Assembly: GCF_002176815.1 (NCBI RefSeq)
Contig: NZ_CP021648.1
Coordinates: 3,542,001 to 3,606,000, forward strand
DNA: 64,000 nt
From: Acidovorax sp. T1
GTDB lineage: Bacteria; Pseudomonadota; Gammaproteobacteria; Burkholderiales; Burkholderiaceae_C
Direction of reading: 5' to 3'
The number at the start of each line of letters is the position of its first letter. Within the stretch, counting starts at the first letter, position 1. Positions 61,459 to 64,000 of this stretch are shown here, piece by piece. Position numbers and translations under genes: made by a program. The notes beneath the pieces were generated by a model. It searched no databases and was not told the origin of the DNA. It was given only the letters and a program-made list of their open reading frames with translations.

Positions 61459-61866
61459 ATGGGCTGGTATTTCTCTCCCCAATCGCGGTCTGAACTGATC
61501 GCGGAACTGATCGCACCACAGCAGACCGAGCGCGTCAGCGCGAAGGTTATCGCTCACGCATTGCGCGGCAACGTGCTGTGGTCAGTGGTCGAACTGACCG
61601 CCAAGGTCGAAGGTGTGCATCGTGATCTCGCGCCGGGCCAGTCCTTGCGCTACATCCGCTGCGATCTGCTGGAACGCAGCGGCAACCAGTGGGGCTACAA
61701 GCCGTTGGAAGAGTCCATGCACCCGTACTACTACTCGTGCCCGCTGTCCTATCTGGACCTCGCACCGGAGCAGTCCGCCGACTGGCGTGCAGGCGTTCGC
61801 GCCTACCACGCACGGCGGCGCACACCCACGGCTGTCACGGCTCCCGCCGCGACGCTGATGGCCTGA
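61459..61866 (+). CDS. ICE cargo protein, probably DUF6927
   Basis: 135 residues. MGWYFSPQSRSELIAELIAP, HALRGNVLWSVVELTAKVEG, YIRCDLLERSGNQWGYKPLE and ESMHPYYYSCPLSYLDLAP are a distinctive pattern that I associate with DUF6927. Aromatic-rich and soluble. GAGGAGG before the start codon lies in a possible hairpin. The next gene starts 16 bases later, so the two are probably co-transcribed. Confidence 0.7.
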   Translation: MGWYFSPQSRSELIAELIAPQQTERVSAKVIAHALRGNVLWSVVELTAKVEGVHRDLAPGQSLRYIRCDLLERSGNQWGYKPLEESMHPYYYSCPLSYLDLAPEQSADWRAGVRAYHARRRTPTAVTAPAATLMA

Positions 61867-61882
61867 GCCAGGAGGAACCAAC

Positions 61883-62143
61883 ATGGACCCGATCCTGGCT
61901 GCGCTCTCACCCTCGCTGCTGGCACTCGTTGAAGGAAGTTTGTCCAACGACGAAGTGTCCTCCGACGAGGAGATGCTGGAGTACTTCATCAGCAACGGCC
62001 TCACCGAGGAACAGGCACGGCAGGCACTGACCTACCGCGACCAGTACCTCAACAACATCTACCTGGACGGCTTCACGCCGATCACCGCGGTGGACGAGGC
62101 GCTTCACTTCAACCCGCACACCCGGCAGTTCGAGCCGGACTGA
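61883..62143 (+). CDS. Small acidic ICE protein
   Basis: 86 residues; AGGAGGAACC seven bases before the ATG. SLSNDEVSSDEEMLEYFISN, GLTEEQARQALTYRDQYLNN. Predicted helical and acidic. Paired with the gene before it. No domain recognised. Confidence 0.65.
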   Translation: MDPILAALSPSLLALVEGSLSNDEVSSDEEMLEYFISNGLTEEQARQALTYRDQYLNNIYLDGFTPITAVDEALHFNPHTRQFEPD

Positions 62144-62161
62144 GCGATTTTCTTCCACCCC

Positions 62162-62182
62162 CTGGGGCAGTACTTGCCCCAG
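62162..62182 (+). promoter_or_regulatory. Leader hairpin before the 62220 gene
   Basis: CTGGGGCA-GTACT-TGCCCCAG, eight base pairs, 38 bases before the ATG; CCACCCC and GGGCGG flank it as at other cargo leaders. Confidence 0.5.
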
Positions 62183-62219
62183 CGGGCGGTGCTGTTCCCG
62201 TTAATCCGAGGACACCACC

Positions 62220-62870
62220 ATGCTCGCAAACACTTCTTCCACCACGCTGTACCGCATCGACGAATGCCCGGACGTGATGGCCGACGCTTGCGTCGGCGAT
62301 GACCAGGGCAACCTGATCTTCCTGTCCATCTGGGCGCGCGACACCGCCGTCCAGCAGTTCCTGGCTCGCCTGACCCTCGGGCGCGACGAGCAGGGACTGG
62401 ACCAGTTCCACATCATCACCGACCAGGGCGGCAGCGTCCCGGTGTTCATCGGCAACGTCGATCGCCTGGAAAAGCGCGTCACGCGCGCCTATCGGCGAAC
62501 GCTGTTCGGTTCGCTGTCCAACGTGTGGCTGTTCGACCGCCGCTGCGTCAAGCCCGACAAGGCCAACGCCAGCGCACTGGCACTGCTGCCGCGCGACAGC
62601 GCCCACCGGCTCGACCGCCTGTGGATGCTGGTGCGGGACACCTGCCCATTGCCGCTGCTCGACCACTGGCGCGAGACCGTGCTGGAACTGCTGCAAAGCC
62701 GCGAGATGCTGGCCCGCCTTCCGTTCGCCCTCGGGCCGCTGGAAGGCCATCGGCTAGCCATCGACGTGCCGGCGCTGACCTTGGCGCTGGGTTCGCTGAT
62801 CCGCAGTGATGTGCTCACCGCCTATCCATACCCGGCCAAGATCTGGACGCCGGAAGTGGTAGCGGCCTGA
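62220..62870 (+). CDS. ICE cargo protein of unknown function
   Basis: 216 residues. VGDDQGNLIFLSIWARDTAV, ITDQGGSVPVFIGNVDRLEK and YRRTLFGSLSNVWLFDRRCV look like a conserved beta-rich first half; the second half (LWMLVRDTCPLPLLDHWRET) is helical. I do not recognise the family. Start supported by CCGAGGA nine bases upstream. Confidence 0.68.
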   Translation: MLANTSSTTLYRIDECPDVMADACVGDDQGNLIFLSIWARDTAVQQFLARLTLGRDEQGLDQFHIITDQGGSVPVFIGNVDRLEKRVTRAYRRTLFGSLSNVWLFDRRCVKPDKANASALALLPRDSAHRLDRLWMLVRDTCPLPLLDHWRETVLELLQSREMLARLPFALGPLEGHRLAIDVPALTLALGSLIRSDVLTAYPYPAKIWTPEVVAA

Positions 62871-62877
62871 CCCACCC

Positions 62878-62905
62878 ACGGAGGCACGCCTTGGCGTGCT
62901 TCCGT
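62878..62905 (+). terminator. Strong hairpin between two cargo genes
   Basis: ACGGAGGCACGCC and GGCGTGCTTCCGT pair over thirteen bases with a two-base gap (one G-U pair), then GTTTCC. Terminator or leader hairpin for the next gene. Confidence 0.6.
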
Positions 62906-62934
62906 GTTTCCTCCCCGCCAACCAGGAGACTTCC

Positions 62935-64000
62935 ATGGCCCTCATGTTCCCGCGGCTCGCCCGCAATTTCGCTAAGAACGGTTACTACCCGACTGACGAA
63001 CCCACGCTCGAAAGAGCCCTCAACGCACTGATGCCCAGCGACGGGCCCATGTGCATCCTCGATCCCTGCGCCGGCGAAGGCGTGGCGATCGCCGAAGCCG
63101 CCCATGCCCTCGGGCGCGAGCAGGCCAAGGCGTTCGCGGTCGAGTTCGACGCGGAGCGGGCACGCCATGCCCGCGGCCTGGTCGATCACTGCCTGCACGC
63201 GGACCTGATGGACACGATGGTCTCCAAGCAGTCGTTCGGGCTGCTCTGGCTCAACCCGCCGTATGGCGACTTGTCCAAGGACGTCAACGGCAACATCGGC
63301 TATCAGGGCCAGGGCCGTGCCCGCCTCGAAAAGCTGTTCTATCAGCGTTCGCTGTCGCTGTTGCAGTACGGCGGCGTGCTGGTCTTCATCGTCCCCGCCT
63401 ACGTGCTCGATGCGGAGCTGGTCGGCTGGCTGACACGCCACTACACGGACCTGCGCATCTACCGAGCGGTGGAGACGCAGTTCAAGCAGGTGGTGATCTT
63501 CGGCCGAAGGGTGCGACAGCGTGAACAGGCTCCCGATGGCGTCAAGGCCGTGCGCAATCTGCTGCTGCAGGTTGGGCTTGGCGAAGTCGAAGCCGAGGAG
63601 CTGCCGAGCGATTGGCCGTTCCTGCCGTACATCGTCCCCGCCAGTCCGGCCGAGCCGGAGCATTTCTTCCGCGTGACGATGGAGCCGGAGCAGTTCGCCG
63701 ATGAAGTCGGCCGGCTGCAAGGCCTCTGGCCGTCGCTGGACACGCACCTGGGGGCCGCGCAGCAGTCGCTGCGTCCGCCGGCGCGTGCCTTGTCCCACTG
63801 GCATCTCGCCCTGGCTCTGGCCGCGGGTGCGATCTCGGGGGTTGTGCGCTCCAAGACCGGGCGCGTGCTCGTCGTCAAGGGTGACACCCACAAGGACAAG
63901 ACGCTCCAGCGGGAATTCACCGAACGCGACGACGGCTCCATCGCCGAGACCCGCATCCTCACCGACAAGTTCGTGCCCGTCATCCGCGCGTGGGACATGA
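62935..64000 (+). CDS. DUF6094 protein with methyltransferase motifs (runs off the right edge)
   Basis: 355 codons are visible. ILDPCAGEGVAIAEAAHALG is an AdoMet-binding motif I and LLWLNPPYGDLSKDVNGNIG holds NPPY, motif IV of N6-adenine DNA methyltransferases; KAFAVEFDAERARHAR is the acidic motif II. The gene belongs to the DUF6094 group seen in PFGI-1-type ICEs, where a helicase gene often follows. It could methylate the element's DNA to avoid host restriction, which is inference. CAGGAGA six bases before the ATG. Confidence 0.82.
   Translation, partial: MALMFPRLARNFAKNGYYPTDEPTLERALNALMPSDGPMCILDPCAGEGVAIAEAAHALGREQAKAFAVEFDAERARHARGLVDHCLHADLMDTMVSKQSFGLLWLNPPYGDLSKDVNGNIGYQGQGRARLEKLFYQRSLSLLQYGGVLVFIVPAYVLDAELVGWLTRHYTDLRIYRAVETQFKQVVIFGRRVRQREQAPDGVKAVRNLLLQVGLGEVEAEELPSDWPFLPYIVPASPAEPEHFFRVTMEPEQFADEVGRLQGLWPSLDTHLGAAQQSLRPPARALSHWHLALALAAGAISGVVRSKTGRVLVVKGDTHKDKTLQREFTERDDGSIAETRILTDKFVPVIRAWDM

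Noticed and set aside
1-64000. CRISPR array
   Set aside because: No set of identical repeats with equal-length spacers was found; the repeats at 46144-46254 and 39846-39885 are too short and irregular.

Overview
The window comes from the GC-rich chromosome of a denitrifying or nitrate-respiring betaproteobacterium of the Comamonadaceae (Acidovorax / Diaphorobacter / Alicycliphilus type). The basis is a narXL-narK1K2GHJI cluster, a trpGDC block, a DUF3567 protein, an AbrB-family membrane protein and dispersed 50-65 bp intergenic repeats of a type I associate with this family. The genus call is inference; no rRNA or tRNA gene was seen.

Region 1, 1-16 kb: the start of an M20 amidohydrolase, a branched-chain-amino-acid-type ABC binding protein, a molybdopterin oxidoreductase, a complete IS630-family element sitting inside one of the dispersed repeats, a remnant of a DJ-1/PfpI gene, a YqhD-type alcohol dehydrogenase, a fumarylacetoacetase-family enzyme, a DUF3108 protein and an AbrB-family membrane protein. 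Then comes a minus-strand operon of class II ribonucleotide reductase (nrdJ, split by a 380-residue LAGLIDADG intein), a nitroreductase, a small protein and a hemerythrin.

Region 2, 16-40 kb: respiratory nitrate reduction read leftward in the order narX-narL-narK1-narK2-narG-narH-narJ-narI, followed by a parvulin PPIase and a beta-carbonic anhydrase. An FNR/ANR box lies upstream of narX. NarXL senses nitrate, NarK1/K2 move nitrate and nitrite, and NarGHI reduces nitrate with NarJ as assembly chaperone. Next are a PAS-GGDEF-EAL protein, purU, a LysR regulator, glcD, ung and trpC-trpD-trpG. No trpE follows trpG.

Region 3, about 40-64 kb: one end of an integrative and conjugative element of the ICEclc / PFGI-1 / PAGI-2 class. 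It opens with a regulatory and partition operon (a possible BisR-type activator, alpA, parA, a shi-like ORF, parB, a DUF2857 gene), then a STY4528-type replication gene, TIGR03761 and DUF3158 proteins, ssb and topB. A run of small cargo genes follows (DUF3085, XF1762, tandem DUF3577, DUF932, DUF3275, DUF6094 and several unknowns). The element runs off the right edge of the window; the integrase and conjugation genes are outside it.

Most notable: (i) four copies of a structured RNA-like element (three hairpins plus a pseudoknot, all helices supported by compensatory changes between copies) in the leaders of ICE cargo genes; (ii) an origin-like block (a perfect DnaA box followed by inverted 13-mers) inside the replication gene; (iii) cargo genes arranged as single transcription units, most with their own terminator-like hairpin and a leader hairpin just before the start codon; (iv) an intein placed exactly in front of the catalytic cysteine of NrdJ; (v) a possibly leaderless FNR-dependent narX promoter.
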